DNA of 64,000 nucleotides from Alphaproteobacteria bacterium (lineage in GTDB: Bacteria > Pseudomonadota > Alphaproteobacteria > Rhodobacterales > Rhodobacteraceae): positions 1-64,000 of the forward strand of contig JAUIAS010000009.1 in NCBI GenBank assembly GCA_030425395.1, read 5' to 3'. Below the pieces are notes generated by a model, which saw only the letters and a program-made list of their open reading frames with translations, ran no database searches and had not been told where the DNA came from. This document shows positions 1 to 10,406 of the stretch, piece after piece. The first letter of the stretch is position 1. Each line of letters opens with the position of its first letter. Position numbers and translations under genes: made by a program.

Positions 1-261
1 ACATAGCTTGGCGTTGTGGTGAGGCTGATTGATTTGGCATGGCCGCACCCCGGTTCTACGCCGCAATTGTGGAAGGGGGGGTGCTCAAAATCTCTAAACG
101 TTTTGAAGCGGAACCGGCGGTAAAAACTGCAAGCTTTTGTAAACCCGAATTTCTCACGCGCGCGCGCAGTGAAGCAAGGTCGAGAAGGGGATATCTAGGG
201 GGATAGACGGCAACAACACTATCAAATTTCTCAAATAAAACAGTATGCTATCGATAAAATA
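1..261. other. No gene recognised
   Basis: This is leading sequence before the tRNA gene. I see no convincing reading frame, RNA gene or terminator in it. It becomes AT-rich from about position 220, next to the 3' end of the tRNA gene. It could contain the tail of an upstream transcript whose gene lies outside the window. Confidence 0.5.
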
Positions 262-336
<75 letters not shown>

Positions 337-348
337 GCCGTGGGCGGC

Positions 349-377
349 TCATTAGACCCAAATGAAAACTGGTGCAA
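349..377 (-). promoter_or_regulatory. Candidate sigma-70 promoter of tRNA-Thr
   Basis: On the minus strand, TTGCAC (372-377) and TAATGA (349-354) are separated by exactly 17 bp. The mature tRNA begins 12 nt downstream of the -10 hexamer, which leaves a short leader. The -10 match is only moderate, so this is a plausible but unproven promoter. Confidence 0.45.
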
Positions 378-421
378 GCGCAATCTGGACGCTTTTTCAT
401 CGCTGGGTTACAGAGGCTTCC

Positions 422-580
422 ATGACCGATAAAACACCCAAATCCAAACGTGGCGATGCGGCAGCGGAACGCGAGGCGCGGCTGAAGGCGGCGCTCAAGG
501 CGAATCTGGGGCGGCGCAAAGCGCAGGCGCGTGCGCGCAACACCGATCACGGCGGGCAGGACAAAACCGAAAAGGGCTAG
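422..580 (+). CDS. Small basic conserved protein upstream of murA
   Basis: A 52-residue protein beginning [13 protein letters not shown]. It is very rich in Lys, Arg, Ala and Glu and has no membrane segment. An upstream in-frame start would add 20 residues, but the ATG at 422 gives the more natural hydrophilic N-terminus. The central part (about residues 12-40) is alternating Ala/Arg/Lys and likely helical. It ends 5 bp before murA, so the two are probably co-transcribed. I do not recognise a domain. Similar short basic proteins precede murA in related genomes as far as I recall; the function is unknown. Confidence 0.7.
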   Translation: MTDKTPKSKRGDAAAEREARLKAALKANLGRRKAQARARNTDHGGQDKTEKG

Positions 581-585
581 AGCAG

Positions 586-1854
586 ATGGACCAGATTATC
601 GTAACGGGGAATGGCCCGCTGAGCGGGCAGATCCCGATTGCGGGTGCCAAGAACGCCTGTCTGACGCTGATGCCCGCAACATTGCTGAGCGAAGAGCCTT
701 TGACGCTTACCAATGCGCCGCGCCTGTCAGACATCAGCACCATGTCGGATTTGCTGCAATCGCTGGGGGCCGAGGTCGCGGCGCTTCAGGACGGGCAGGT
801 TCTGGCCATGTCCAGCCATACGATTTCCAACCACAACGCCCATTATGACATCGTGCGCAAGATGCGGGCCTCTATTCTGGTGCTTGGGCCGATGTTGGCG
901 CGGGACGGTTATGCCGAGGTGTCCTTGCCCGGTGGCTGTGCGATTGGGGCGCGCCCGGTGGATCTGCATCTCAGGGCGTTCGAGGCGATGGGCGCCGATC
1001 TGGATCTGCGTGATGGCTATGTTCACGCAAAGGCACCCGGCGGTCTCAAGGGGGCGGTGGTGGATTTCCCGTTCGTGTCGGTGGGGGCCACAGAGAATAC
1101 GCTGATGGCGGCGACGCTTGCCAAGGGCACAACCGAAATCCGCAACGCGGCGCGGGAGCCGGAAATTGTCGATCTTGCGGAATGCCTGCGGAAAATGGGT
1201 GCCCAGATCGAAGGTGAAGGCACGGGCACGATCACCGTGCAGGGGGTTGATCGGTTGGGCGGGGCCACGCACCCGGTGGTGACCGACCGGATCGAGCTGG
1301 GCACCTATATGCTGGCCCCGGCAATCTGCGGTGGCGAAGTCGAGCTGCTGGGCGGGCGCAAGGCGCTTGTTGGTGCCTTTTGCGACAAGCTGGACGAGGC
1401 CGGGATTGATGTGATCGAAACCACGGCCGGGCTGCGGGTCAGGCGCCGCGCCGATCATGTGTCGGCGGTGGATGTCACCACCGAACCGTTCCCCGGATTT
1501 CCAACCGATTTGCAGGCGCAGATGATGGCGCTTTTGTGCACGGCGGACGGGGTCAGTGTGCTGGAAGAGAAGATATTTGAAAACCGGTTCATGCACGCCC
1601 CGGAACTGATCCGCATGGGCGCGCGGATCGACGTGCAAGGCGGCACGGCCACCGTGACCGGTGTCCCCAAGCTGCGCGGTGCGCCCGTCATGGCCACGGA
1701 TTTGCGCGCCAGTGTGTCGCTGATCCTTGCCGGTCTTGCGGCAGAGGGTGACACGGTGGTCAGCCGGGTCTACCATCTGGATCGTGGATACGAACGCGTG
1801 GTGGCCAAGCTGCGCGGAGTCGGGGCAAAAATAGAACGGGTCAAGGATCAGTGA
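586..1854 (+). CDS. murA: UDP-N-acetylglucosamine 1-carboxyvinyltransferase
   Basis: MurA transfers enolpyruvate from PEP to UDP-GlcNAc, the first committed step of peptidoglycan synthesis in the cytoplasm. The 422-residue length is normal for the family. The fold is a pair of EPSP-synthase-like domains. The N-terminal region has the substrate-binding motif GAKNACL (residues 20-26). The catalytic Cys is C118 in the loop PGGCAIG, so the enzyme should be fosfomycin-sensitive (the resistant form has Asp here). The stop overlaps the GTG start of the next gene by 4 bp, indicating translational coupling. Confidence 0.97.
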   Translation: MDQIIVTGNGPLSGQIPIAGAKNACLTLMPATLLSEEPLTLTNAPRLSDISTMSDLLQSLGAEVAALQDGQVLAMSSHTISNHNAHYDIVRKMRASILVLGPMLARDGYAEVSLPGGCAIGARPVDLHLRAFEAMGADLDLRDGYVHAKAPGGLKGAVVDFPFVSVGATENTLMAATLAKGTTEIRNAAREPEIVDLAECLRKMGAQIEGEGTGTITVQGVDRLGGATHPVVTDRIELGTYMLAPAICGGEVELLGGRKALVGAFCDKLDEAGIDVIETTAGLRVRRRADHVSAVDVTTEPFPGFPTDLQAQMMALLCTADGVSVLEEKIFENRFMHAPELIRMGARIDVQGGTATVTGVPKLRGAPVMATDLRASVSLILAGLAAEGDTVVSRVYHLDRGYERVVAKLRGVGAKIERVKDQ

Positions 1855-2327
1855 CAGACGCAGGTTTCGAAGACGGGCGAGAGGTGCCGCTGCACCTCGG
1901 GGCGATGGATGTGGACGACCTCAAGGTTCTGTCCTCTCTGGCGCAGGATGCGGTATTCCCGATCACGGAGATGTCCTGGCACCCCAAACAGCGGCGCTTT
2001 GCGATCCTGCTCAACCGGTTCCGCTGGGAAGACAAGGTCGCCTCTGAACGTCTGGGGCGGGAATACGAACGGGTGCAATCGCTGCTGGTGGTCGATGGAG
2101 TGTTGCGCGTGTCGTCTCAGGGGATTGACCGGGGCGATGCGGATACGATCCTGTCGCTGCTGGCCGTGGAGTTCGAAGAAACCGATGCTCCGTCAGGTCA
2201 TGTCGTTCTGACGCTTGCGGGGGATGGTGCTGTCCGGCTCGATGTCGAAGCTCTTGAGGTCACTCTCAAGGATGTCACGCGCCCGTATCTGGCCCCATCG
2301 CGTAAGGCCCCGGAGCATCCCGGCTAA
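1851..2327 (+). CDS. DUF2948 family protein
   Basis: A 158-residue cytoplasmic protein with the alphaproteobacterial DUF2948 signature: [20 protein letters not shown] near the N-terminus, then [21 protein letters not shown] (split here across residues 41-61). It starts with GTG inside the murA stop region (GTGA overlap). No catalytic motif is evident. The murA-DUF2948-hisD order suggests an operon, but the role of DUF2948 is not known to me. Confidence 0.85.
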   Translation: MTDAGFEDGREVPLHLGAMDVDDLKVLSSLAQDAVFPITEMSWHPKQRRFAILLNRFRWEDKVASERLGREYERVQSLLVVDGVLRVSSQGIDRGDADTILSLLAVEFEETDAPSGHVVLTLAGDGAVRLDVEALEVTLKDVTRPYLAPSRKAPEHPG

Positions 2328-2449
2328 GCGTCCGATCCAAGGCCTTGTTTCAGGCGTCGCCCGGGTCCCGGCCCGGGGCCTGATGAAAAGCCGCTTGAGA
2401 CACGGTGCACCGACCGCTATGTCGCCTGCAAGACGCAGAGGGGACGCTG

Positions 2450-3751
2450 ATGCCTGTTTTTCTCAACACGACCGATCCGGATTTTGAAACCGCCTTTGCG
2501 GCTTTGCTGACGGCCAAGCGCGAAGATAGCCCTGATGTGGACGATGTGGTGGCCGGTATCATCGCGGATGTGCGCGCCCGTGGAGATGCAGCGGTCATCG
2601 AGCTTACAACGCGCTTTGACCGGCTCGACCTTGCGGCGAGCGGTCTGGCGTTCACCGACGACGAGATCGACGCCGAATGCAGCAAGGTCAATGATGCCGA
2701 TCGCGCCGCGCTGGAAACCGCGGCGGAGCGTATCCGGGCCTATCACGAACGGCAGATGCCTGCGGACCAAAGCTGGACCGATGCGGCCGGGGCGACGCTG
2801 GGCTGGCGCTGGACACCGGTGTCGGCGGCGGGGCTTTATGTGCCCGGCGGGCTTGCGTCCTATCCGTCGTCTGTGCTGATGAACGCCATCCCGGCCAAGG
2901 TCGCGGGCGTGGACCGGCTGGCGATCACGGTGCCCACGCCGGACGGGGTGATCAATCCGCTGGTGCTGCTGGCGGCCCGGATTGCCGGTGTTGACGAAAT
3001 CTATCGGATCGGCGGTGCGCAAGCGATTGCGGCGCTGGCCTATGGCACCGCCACAATCGCCCCGGTGGACAAGATCACCGGTCCGGGAAATGCCTTTGTC
3101 GCGGCGGCCAAGCGGCGGGTCTTTGGCAAGGTGGGCATCGACATGATTGCCGGGCCTTCCGAAATCCTTGTTATTGCCGATCGCGACAACGATCCCGACT
3201 GGATCGCCCTTGATCTGCTGAGCCAGGCCGAACACGACGAAAGCGCGCAGTCGCTTCTGATCACCGATGATGCGGATTTCGGGCGCGCAGTCGCGGATGC
3301 GGTGACGGCGCGGCTTGAAACGCTGGATCGCCGGGCCATCGCCGGGGCCAGTTGGCGTGATTTCGGTGCGGTGATCACCGTGTCCGATCTGGACGAGGCC
3401 GCAGCCTTGTCCAACCGCATCGCGCCCGAACACCTTGAACTTTGCGTGGCCGACCCCGACGGGCTGGCGGAACGCTGTGTGCACGCAGGGGCGATCTTCC
3501 TTGGGGGTTGGACGCCCGAGGCGATCGGCGATTACGTCGGCGGGCCGAATCATGTTCTGCCCACGGCGCGATCCGCGCGGTTTTCTTCGGGCCTGTCGGT
3601 CATGGATTTCCTCAAGCGGACGACGCTGGCCCGCATGACACCCGAAGCCCTGCGTGCCATCGGCCCTGCCACCGAACGGCTGGCGATCTCCGAAAGCCTT
3701 GAGGCGCACGGCCTGTCGGTGCGCGCGCGACTGGACAAGCTGAACGATTAG
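2450..3751 (+). CDS. hisD: Histidinol dehydrogenase
   Basis: HisD oxidises L-histidinol to L-histidine in two NAD-dependent steps, the last reactions of histidine synthesis. The 433-residue protein has the family landmarks: GLYVPGG, the motif DKITGPGN near the middle, MIAGPSEI, and the zinc-site segment SQAEHDESAQ. The ATG at 2450 is preceded by AGAGGGGA and gives the usual MPVFLN-type N-terminus. A longer frame from 2405 has no good ribosome site. It follows DUF2948 by 122 bp. Confidence 0.97.
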   Translation: MPVFLNTTDPDFETAFAALLTAKREDSPDVDDVVAGIIADVRARGDAAVIELTTRFDRLDLAASGLAFTDDEIDAECSKVNDADRAALETAAERIRAYHERQMPADQSWTDAAGATLGWRWTPVSAAGLYVPGGLASYPSSVLMNAIPAKVAGVDRLAITVPTPDGVINPLVLLAARIAGVDEIYRIGGAQAIAALAYGTATIAPVDKITGPGNAFVAAAKRRVFGKVGIDMIAGPSEILVIADRDNDPDWIALDLLSQAEHDESAQSLLITDDADFGRAVADAVTARLETLDRRAIAGASWRDFGAVITVSDLDEAAALSNRIAPEHLELCVADPDGLAERCVHAGAIFLGGWTPEAIGDYVGGPNHVLPTARSARFSSGLSVMDFLKRTTLARMTPEALRAIGPATERLAISESLEAHGLSVRARLDKLND

Positions 3752-3851
3752 GTCGGGACTGGCGGCCTAGCGGGCTTGTCGCGGCTGATGTCGTTGCCTT
3801 GGATCGCGCAATCGGGTAGGGCGGCGTGCAACCGATACGTTGGGAACCGTG

Positions 3852-4331
3852 ATGTCCTATATCAGCGCCATTGATCTTGATACCAGCAACCTCGCGCCGC
3901 CGACGCCCGAGATCGAACAGGAACGCAAAGTCGCGATGTTCGATCTGTTGGAAGAGAATTCTTTTGTTCTGCCGCCGCGCGATGGCCGTCCGGTGCCCGA
4001 GGGCCCCTATGAAGTGCAATTGTCGATCCGCGAAAAGCGCCTGATTTTTGACGTCTCGACGACCGACGGCCAGAAGGCCGCCGAATTCCATTTGTCGCTT
4101 GGGCCGTTCCGGCAGGTGGTCAAGGATTACTTCCAGATTTGCGAAAGCTATTTCGACGCGGTCAAGAACCTGCCTCCCGCGCAGATCGAAACCATCGACA
4201 TGGCCCGGCGTGGCATCCACAACGAAGGCAGCCGGGTTCTTCAGGAACGTCTGGAAGGCAAGGTTGACATCGACACCGACACCGCACGCCGCCTGTTCAC
4301 GCTGATTTGCGTTTTGCATTTCGGGGGCTGA
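3852..4331 (+). CDS. UPF0262 family protein
   Basis: A 159-residue protein of the alphaproteobacterial UPF0262 family. Typical features are the acidic N-terminus with PPTPEIEQERKVA, the strand VQLSIREKRLIFDV, and the C-terminal ARRGIHNEGS and ARRLFTLICVLH segments. It has no signal peptide or membrane helix. The ATG at 3852 is preferred over an in-frame TTG at 3840. The stop codon lies one base before the next start, so it is coupled to the phosphatase-like gene. Function unknown. Confidence 0.88.
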   Translation: MSYISAIDLDTSNLAPPTPEIEQERKVAMFDLLEENSFVLPPRDGRPVPEGPYEVQLSIREKRLIFDVSTTDGQKAAEFHLSLGPFRQVVKDYFQICESYFDAVKNLPPAQIETIDMARRGIHNEGSRVLQERLEGKVDIDTDTARRLFTLICVLHFGG

Positions 4332-4332
4332 T

Positions 4333-4794
4333 GTGATCGACCCGTTGCCGCAATCTGTTTTGTTTTGTTGCGATCACAACGCCGTCCGGTCCCCGATGGC
4401 CGAAGGTATCATGAAAAAATTTTATGGCACCGGCACCTATGTGCAATCTGTCGGCGTGCGCAACGATATGGAAATCGACGGGTTTTCCATTGCGGTTTGT
4501 CAGGAAATGGACGTTGAGCTTGGCCGCCATCGGTCGCGGTCCTTTGATGAAATGGAAGATTGGGGCGACGATCTGAGTTCGTTCGACCTGATCGTGGCGC
4601 TGTCGCCTGCCAGCCAGCGGCGTGCACTGGAACTGACACGGTTTTATCATCTGGATGTGGAATACTGGCCTATCCTTGACCCGTCCGGGTTGGGAGAAAC
4701 GCGCGACGCCAAGTTGACCAGCTATCGCCAGACCCGTGACCAGATCATCACCCGGTTGCAACAAAAGTGGGGTCCCCCCACGGAAGTCCAATAA
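4333..4794 (+). CDS. Low-molecular-weight phosphatase family protein
   Basis: A 153-residue protein with the LMW-PTP P-loop CX5R at residues 13-19 (CDHNAVR followed by S) and the late Asp-Pro element in WPILDPSG that supplies the general acid. The family includes protein tyrosine phosphatases and thioredoxin-coupled arsenate reductases. With Cys12-Cys13 adjacent but no clear downstream resolving Cys pair, a phosphatase is more likely. It starts with GTG right after the UPF0262 stop. Its substrate cannot be read from the sequence. Confidence 0.85.
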   Translation: MIDPLPQSVLFCCDHNAVRSPMAEGIMKKFYGTGTYVQSVGVRNDMEIDGFSIAVCQEMDVELGRHRSRSFDEMEDWGDDLSSFDLIVALSPASQRRALELTRFYHLDVEYWPILDPSGLGETRDAKLTSYRQTRDQIITRLQQKWGPPTEVQ

Positions 4795-4805
4795 ACGGAG
4801 ATCCA

Positions 4806-5201
4806 ATGAGCAAGGACGTGATTTCGGCATATTTCGATGCTTTCAACGCAGGCGATACCGACGCCATGCTCGGGTGCCTGACGCCGGACGTGGCCCATCA
4901 CGTGAACGAAGGCAAGGTGCGCAAGGGAACCGATCTCTTTGCCGAGTTCTGCGCTCATATGAGCCGGTGTTACCGCGAAAACCTGACCGATATGGTAATC
5001 TTTGTCTCCGAAGACGGCACACGCGGCGCGGCAGAATTCATCGTGAACGGCACCTATCTGGAAACCGACGAAGGTTTGCCCGAAGCCAAAGGGCAGACAT
5101 ACCGTTTGCCGGGCGGATCGTTCTTTGATCTCCGCGATGGCAAGATTTCGCGCGTTACGACCTATTACAACCTCGCTGATTGGACCGCGCAGGTGTCATG
5201 A
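4806..5201 (+). CDS. NTF2/SnoaL-like protein
   Basis: A 131-residue single-domain cone-fold protein. The N-terminal helix SAYFDAFNAGDTDAML is followed by a strand with VAHHVNEG and a C-terminal curved sheet ending TTYYNLADW. This is the ketosteroid-isomerase-related SnoaL-like pattern. The start is at 4806, after GGAG. It overlaps the following acetyltransferase by 4 bp (ATGA). Such proteins can be enzymes or ligand carriers; no function is assignable here. Confidence 0.82.
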   Translation: MSKDVISAYFDAFNAGDTDAMLGCLTPDVAHHVNEGKVRKGTDLFAEFCAHMSRCYRENLTDMVIFVSEDGTRGAAEFIVNGTYLETDEGLPEAKGQTYRLPGGSFFDLRDGKISRVTTYYNLADWTAQVS

Positions 5202-5782
5202 TCGACACGCGGGTTCTGACCGGCGCTGCGCTTGATGCGGCGCTTGACGATGTTGCGGCGCTGCGGATCACGGTGTTCCGGGACTGGCCGTATCTCTATG
5301 ACGGCGATCTGGACTATGAGCGCCGCTACATGGAGAGCTACCGCAACAGCGATGGGGCGGTTCTGGTGGGCGCGTTCGATGGCCCGCGTCTGATCGGTGC
5401 CGCCACCGGAACGCCGATGAAAGACCACGCGGACGATTTCGCGGCAGCATTTGCCGGAACCGATATCAACCTCGATACCGTGTTCTATTGTGCGGAGTCG
5501 GTTCTGTTGGCCGATTATCGGGGGCGCGGGATCGGGCACCGGTTCTTTGATCTGCGCGAAGAGCATGCGCGCACCCTTGGGTTTTCGCACGCGGCGTTTT
5601 GCGGGGTGATCCGGCCAGAGGAACATCCCCTGCGGCCTGCGACTTACCGGCCGCTGGACGCGTTCTGGCGCAAACGGGGGTATGGCCCCCTTGCAGGTGT
5701 GATTGCGGAATTTCGCTGGAAAGACGTGGATCAGGCCGAGGAAACCGCCAAGAGGCTGCAATTCTGGATGCGCGAACTCTGA
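5198..5782 (+). CDS. GNAT family N-acetyltransferase
   Basis: A 194-residue acetyltransferase-like protein. The acetyl-CoA-binding motif A region is the segment SVLLADYRGRGIGHRFFDL (about residues 101-119), with the R/Q-x-x-G-x-G pattern as RGRGIG. The N-terminal motif C/D part holds RITVFRDWPYLYDGD. The start overlaps the stop of the NTF2-like gene, so the two probably act together. The acetyl acceptor is unknown. Confidence 0.85.
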   Translation: MIDTRVLTGAALDAALDDVAALRITVFRDWPYLYDGDLDYERRYMESYRNSDGAVLVGAFDGPRLIGAATGTPMKDHADDFAAAFAGTDINLDTVFYCAESVLLADYRGRGIGHRFFDLREEHARTLGFSHAAFCGVIRPEEHPLRPATYRPLDAFWRKRGYGPLAGVIAEFRWKDVDQAEETAKRLQFWMREL

Positions 5783-5842
5783 GTTTCGCTTGCGTCCCGA
5801 TTGGCAGACGATACCGTTGCCTTACCCTGACCGGAGATTGCC

Positions 5843-6718
5843 ATGAAAGCCGCCGCCGCTGCCTATCCGCTCAACTTTCTCGATAGCTGGGCACAGTACG
5901 AGGACAAGATCGCCATGTGGGTGCGTCAGGCCGCCGAAAACGGCGCTGACCTTCTTGTGTTTCCCGAATATGGCGCGATGGAACTTGCCACGTTGGCGGG
6001 GGGCGATGTCGCATGGGATCTTGAGAAATCGCTCTACGCGGTGTCGGATCGCCTGCCGGAAGCGGATGAACTGCATGCCCGGCTGGCGGCGGAATTCAAT
6101 GTGCATATTCTGGCCGCCTCTGCCCCCGAGGCGACCCAGACCCGGCCCGTGAACCGTGCCCGCCTGATCACCCCGCAGGGCGGTATTGGCGTGCAGGACA
6201 AACAGATCATGACCCGCTTTGAGCGCGATATCTGGAACGTGATTCCGGGTGGCCCGCTGACGGTGTTCGACACGGCGCTGGGCAAGATTGGCGTGCTGAT
6301 CTGTTATGACTGTGAATTTCCGCTGCTTGGACGGGCACTTTCAGAGTGTGACGTCATTCTGGTGCCGTCGTGCACAGAAGGTCTTTCGGGGTATTGGCGG
6401 GTGCGCATCGGTGCCATGGCGCGGGCGCTGGAAAACCAATGCGTGACGGTCATGTCTTCGGTCGTCGGGGTGGCACCCTGGTCCGAGGCTGTGGATGTTT
6501 CGACGGGGGCGGGGGGGATATTCTGTCCGCCTGATGACGGGTTTCCCCATCGTGGCGTTCTGGCCGAGGGCGACATAGATCGGCCCAGCTGGACATACGC
6601 CGATATCGACCTTGACGCCATCGCCCATGTGCGCCGCGACGGCAGTGTTCTCAACCGAAGCCACTGGGCCGAACAGGAACACCGTATCGAAACGGTCACA
6701 AGGCAACAACTTCGCTGA
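5843..6718 (+). CDS. Carbon-nitrogen hydrolase (nitrilase superfamily)
   Basis: A 291-residue nitrilase-superfamily enzyme with the Glu-Lys-Cys triad visible: Glu in FPEYGAME (about residue 41), Lys in DKQIMTRFE (about 120), and Cys in ICYDCEFP (about 158). The superfamily cleaves amides, carbamoyl groups or nitriles. This branch, with LICYDCEFPLLGRAL, resembles putative amidohydrolases often found beside GNATs. It follows the GNAT gene by 60 bp, and the three-gene set may be one operon. The substrate is not predictable, and the nitrile hydratase at the end of the window is not linked to it. Confidence 0.9.
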   Translation: MKAAAAAYPLNFLDSWAQYEDKIAMWVRQAAENGADLLVFPEYGAMELATLAGGDVAWDLEKSLYAVSDRLPEADELHARLAAEFNVHILAASAPEATQTRPVNRARLITPQGGIGVQDKQIMTRFERDIWNVIPGGPLTVFDTALGKIGVLICYDCEFPLLGRALSECDVILVPSCTEGLSGYWRVRIGAMARALENQCVTVMSSVVGVAPWSEAVDVSTGAGGIFCPPDDGFPHRGVLAEGDIDRPSWTYADIDLDAIAHVRRDGSVLNRSHWAEQEHRIETVTRQQLR

Positions 6719-6803
6719 CATGGCCTCTTGAACTGTGCGCGATTTAGGCCCATCTAGGGGCGCGCTCCGCAGATTGGCGGAGGATGTCAAATATGGAGAG
6801 ACC

Positions 6804-7022
6804 ATGGCCAAGGAAGATACGCTCGAATTCCCCGGTGTCGTGAAGGAACTCCTGCCGAATGCGACGTTTCGGGTCGAGCTTGAGAACGGCCATGAAATCA
6901 TCGCACATACGGCAGGCAAGATGCGCAAGAACCGCATCCGTGTTCTGGCTGGCGACAAGGTGCAAGTCGAAATGACCCCCTACGATCTGACCAAGGGTCG
7001 GATCAACTATCGCTTCAAGTAA
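6804..7022 (+). CDS. infA: Translation initiation factor IF-1
   Basis: A 72-residue S1/OB-fold protein that binds the ribosomal A site during initiation. It begins [13 protein letters not shown] and ends with GRINYRFK, essentially the canonical bacterial sequence. The ATG at 6804 follows GGAGAG. A longer in-frame extension to 6735 is not real, because IF-1 is always about 72 residues. maf starts 2 bp downstream. Confidence 0.98.
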   Translation: MAKEDTLEFPGVVKELLPNATFRVELENGHEIIAHTAGKMRKNRIRVLAGDKVQVEMTPYDLTKGRINYRFK

Positions 7023-7024
7023 AC

Positions 7025-7600
7025 TTGTTCGTTCTGGGTTCAGGCAGTCCGCGCCGCAAGGAATTGCTGGCGCAAATCGGCGTTGTGCCCGACGCGATTC
7101 GTGCGCCGGACATAGACGAAACGCCGTTGCCTGCCGAAGCGCCACGCCCCTATTGCATCCGTATGGCGCGTGAAAAGGTGCGCGCGGTTGTTGCGGCACC
7201 GGACGATGTGATCCTGTGTGCCGATACAACGGTTGCCGTGGGACGGCGCATTCTGGGCAAACCCGAGGATGAAGCTGAAGCGGCGGCTTTTCTGCGGCTG
7301 TTGTCGGGGCGCAGGCACCGCGTGATTACCGCTATGGCGGTGCGCCGTGGTGAGACTATCCGCGAACGCGACGTGGTCAGCCACGTTCGGATGAAACGTC
7401 TGAGCGAGGCGGAAATCGCCTGGTATCTGTCAACCGGCGATTGGCAGGGCAAAGCAGGCGGCTACGGTATTCAGGGACCGGCGGGTGCCTTCATCCCGTG
7501 GATCAGCGGTTCTTTCACCGCGATTGTCGGATTGCCGTTGGCGGAAACCGCGGGTTTGCTGGATGCCGTGGGCCACCCGGTATGGAGGATATCCCAATGA
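7025..7600 (+). CDS. maf: Maf family nucleotide pyrophosphatase
   Basis: A 191-residue Maf/YhdE-type enzyme that hydrolyses non-canonical or modified nucleoside triphosphates. Motifs: [12 protein letters not shown] at the N-terminus, DETPLP, the catalytic CADTTV (Asp about residue 68), GKPEDEAEA, and the KAGGYGIQG segment. The only start compatible with the family N-terminus is TTG at 7025, two bases after the infA stop, so translation probably depends on coupling. The 3' end overlaps the RNase gene by 4 bp. Confidence 0.93.
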   Translation: MFVLGSGSPRRKELLAQIGVVPDAIRAPDIDETPLPAEAPRPYCIRMAREKVRAVVAAPDDVILCADTTVAVGRRILGKPEDEAEAAAFLRLLSGRRHRVITAMAVRRGETIRERDVVSHVRMKRLSEAEIAWYLSTGDWQGKAGGYGIQGPAGAFIPWISGSFTAIVGLPLAETAGLLDAVGHPVWRISQ

Positions 7601-8634
7601 AAGGCCGCAGCGTCATTCTGGACCACATCGGCGATCGTGAATGCGCGGCGTTGATGGTGGATGGTCGTCTGGACGATCTGTTCGTTCAAAGCGACCGTCC
7701 CGCCCCCGGCACGATCTATCGTGCCGTCGCGGACCGGCCCGTCAAAGGGCAGGGCGGCATGTTCCTGCGCACCCCTGACGGGACGGTGTTCCTGCGTCAG
7801 GTGCGCGGATTGTCTCCGGGGCAGAGCCTTTTGGTTCAGGTCACCGGCTATGCCGAAGACGGCAAGGCAATCCCGGTCACGCAGAAAGTCCTTTTCAAGA
7901 GCCGCTATGCCATCGTCACCCCGGATGCACCGGGGGTGAATGTGTCCCGCTCGATCCGCGATGATGATGAACGCGACCGGCTTCTTGAAATCGCCCACGG
8001 CATCGACCGGGCTGAAACCTTTGGTCTGATTCTGCGGTCCTGCTGCGCGGCGGCCGATGACGAAGCCATCGCCGAAGATATCGCCGCGATGGTGGCGCTG
8101 GCCGAACAAGTCACCGCAGATTCCGGCAGCGATGCCGAACTTCTGGTCGAAGGCGATGGCCCGCACTTGCTTGCGTGGCGCGAATGGACGGAAGAGGCCG
8201 ACGTGATCACCCGGTCCGGCGGGTTTGAGGATCACGGTGTCCTTGACGAAATTGACCGTGCGCAGGGCATTTTCGAACCCTTGGGCGGCGGCGCGACCAT
8301 GTATGTCGAAACAACCCGCGCCTTGGTTGCGGTGGATGTGAATACCGGGGCGGATACGTCTTTTGCTGCCGGTCTCAAGGCCAATATGGCCGCTGCACGG
8401 GCCTTGCCGCGCGCCTTGCGGCTGCGTGGGCTGGGCGGGCAAATCGTGATCGACGCGGCCCCGATGCCCAAAAAGGACCGTCGCACCTTTGAATCTGCGC
8501 TGCGGGCGGCGTTTCGCGCCGACCCCGAGGAAACCACCCTTGTGGGCTGGACCACGCTTGGCCATTTCGAATTGCAGCGCAAACGCGGGCGGGTTGCTCT
8601 CAGCGAAGTCTTGCCCGGTGGGACACAGGCATGA
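7597..8634 (+). CDS. rng: Short RNase E/G family ribonuclease
   Basis: A 345-residue homologue of the RNase E/G catalytic core. The metal-binding Asp pair of the DNase-I-like subdomain is present in [10 protein letters not shown] and in [11 protein letters not shown], matching Asp303 and Asp346 of E. coli RNase E. An S1-like region lies at about residues 35-95. The protein stops soon after this core. The Zn-link CPxC motif and small domain of full-length RNase E/G are absent, so it cannot form the usual zinc-bridged dimer. It overlaps maf and yacG by 4 bp each, and is part of infA-maf-rng-yacG. Confidence 0.9.
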   Translation: MKGRSVILDHIGDRECAALMVDGRLDDLFVQSDRPAPGTIYRAVADRPVKGQGGMFLRTPDGTVFLRQVRGLSPGQSLLVQVTGYAEDGKAIPVTQKVLFKSRYAIVTPDAPGVNVSRSIRDDDERDRLLEIAHGIDRAETFGLILRSCCAAADDEAIAEDIAAMVALAEQVTADSGSDAELLVEGDGPHLLAWREWTEEADVITRSGGFEDHGVLDEIDRAQGIFEPLGGGATMYVETTRALVAVDVNTGADTSFAAGLKANMAAARALPRALRLRGLGGQIVIDAAPMPKKDRRTFESALRAAFRADPEETTLVGWTTLGHFELQRKRGRVALSEVLPGGTQA

Positions 8635-8819
8635 GCTGCCCTCTGTGCAAGGCCCCGACCGACAAGGCCTATCGCCCGTTTTGTTCACGCGCATGCGCGG
8701 ATCGTGATCTTCTCAACTGGATCGACGGGCGTTATTCGGTCCCCTCGACGGACCCCGAGGACATCGAAAAAGCCTTGGAAGAAAGTCAGTCCGTCACGCC
8801 GCGCGACAGGTTGAACTAA
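8631..8819 (+). CDS. yacG: Zinc-binding protein YacG
   Basis: A 62-residue protein with the YacG zinc finger: Cys3-x2-Cys6 in CPLC and a second pair in CSRAC (Cys18, Cys22), followed by DLLNWIDGRY. In E. coli YacG inhibits DNA gyrase by binding GyrB. The start overlaps the RNase stop by 4 bp. It converges with mtnP across a 17-bp gap. Confidence 0.94.
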   Translation: MSCPLCKAPTDKAYRPFCSRACADRDLLNWIDGRYSVPSTDPEDIEKALEESQSVTPRDRLN

Positions 8820-8836
8820 CCTGGCCACGGCCGCTG

Positions 8837-9715
<879 letters not shown>

Positions 9716-9743
9716 ATGCTGCGTCCTCTTTGTTGTCACACGA

Positions 9744-10349
9744 TCAATCGTCAGGGCGGGCCAGTTCGAACAGGTGTTCGATTGTCGTGTAATCGCGGTA
9801 TCCAAGGCGTGACAACGGTTTGAACCGGGTAATATCGAACCGCCCGTCAACCAGCACATCATCACGGATATGCACACCTGTCACCGTGCCCAGCACCAAA
9901 AAGTTGGACGTGCCGTTCAACGTGATGATCTGGTCCATCCTGCATTCGAGCGATGCGGGAGCCTGTGCAACGCGTGGGCAATCAATGGTTTCGCATTCGG
10001 CTTTCTCCAGGCCCGCGTGCTCGAATTCATCCTCATCCATTGGCAGGGTCTGGGAACTGGTGTTCATCGCGTCCTTCATCGCGTATTCCACGATGTTCAC
10101 GCAGAAAACTCCGGTTTCGCGGATATTGCCGACACTGTCCTTGCTGTCGCCGCGATCGGGCTTGGCCGAGGTTGAGGCAAACATAAGCTGGGGCGGGACA
10201 TAGGCCGTGGCGTTAAAGAACGAATACGGGGCGAGATTGTCCAGCCCATTGCTGTCGCGCGACGAAATCCAACCGATAGGGCGCGGAGTGACGATCGCGT
10301 TGTAGGGGTTATGCGGCAGGCCGTGGCCGTCTTCGGGCTTGTAGAACAT
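9744..10349 (-). CDS. Flavin reductase family protein
   Basis: A 201-residue protein of the FMN-binding split-barrel flavin reductase-like family. Features: NPYNAIVTPRPIGWISS near residues 13-29, which forms the FMN phosphate-binding strand, then the segment SFFNATAYVPPQLMF and the ETGVFCVNIV strand. Members reduce free flavin with NAD(P)H or act as FMN oxidoreductases. The ATG at 10349 has AGGAG upstream. It lies 28 bp upstream of mtnP on the same strand and is probably co-transcribed with it. Confidence 0.88.
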   Translation of the reverse strand: MFYKPEDGHGLPHNPYNAIVTPRPIGWISSRDSNGLDNLAPYSFFNATAYVPPQLMFASTSAKPDRGDSKDSVGNIRETGVFCVNIVEYAMKDAMNTSSQTLPMDEDEFEHAGLEKAECETIDCPRVAQAPASLECRMDQIITLNGTSNFLVLGTVTGVHIRDDVLVDGRFDITRFKPLSRLGYRDYTTIEHLFELARPDD

Positions 10350-10406
10350 CTTTTGCGTCTCCTGTTTGCCCAAGGGTTAACGCCGTGCTAGGGCGAATTC
10401 CACTGC

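Noticed and set aside
727..1776. A 349-codon minus-strand frame opposite murA
   Set aside because: It is an antisense frame fully inside murA without a start signal or recognisable domain.
4333..4794. Arsenate reductase of the LMW-PTP type
   Set aside because: It has the CX5R loop but no downstream Cys pair typical of thioredoxin-coupled arsenate reductases, and its neighbours are not arsenic-related.
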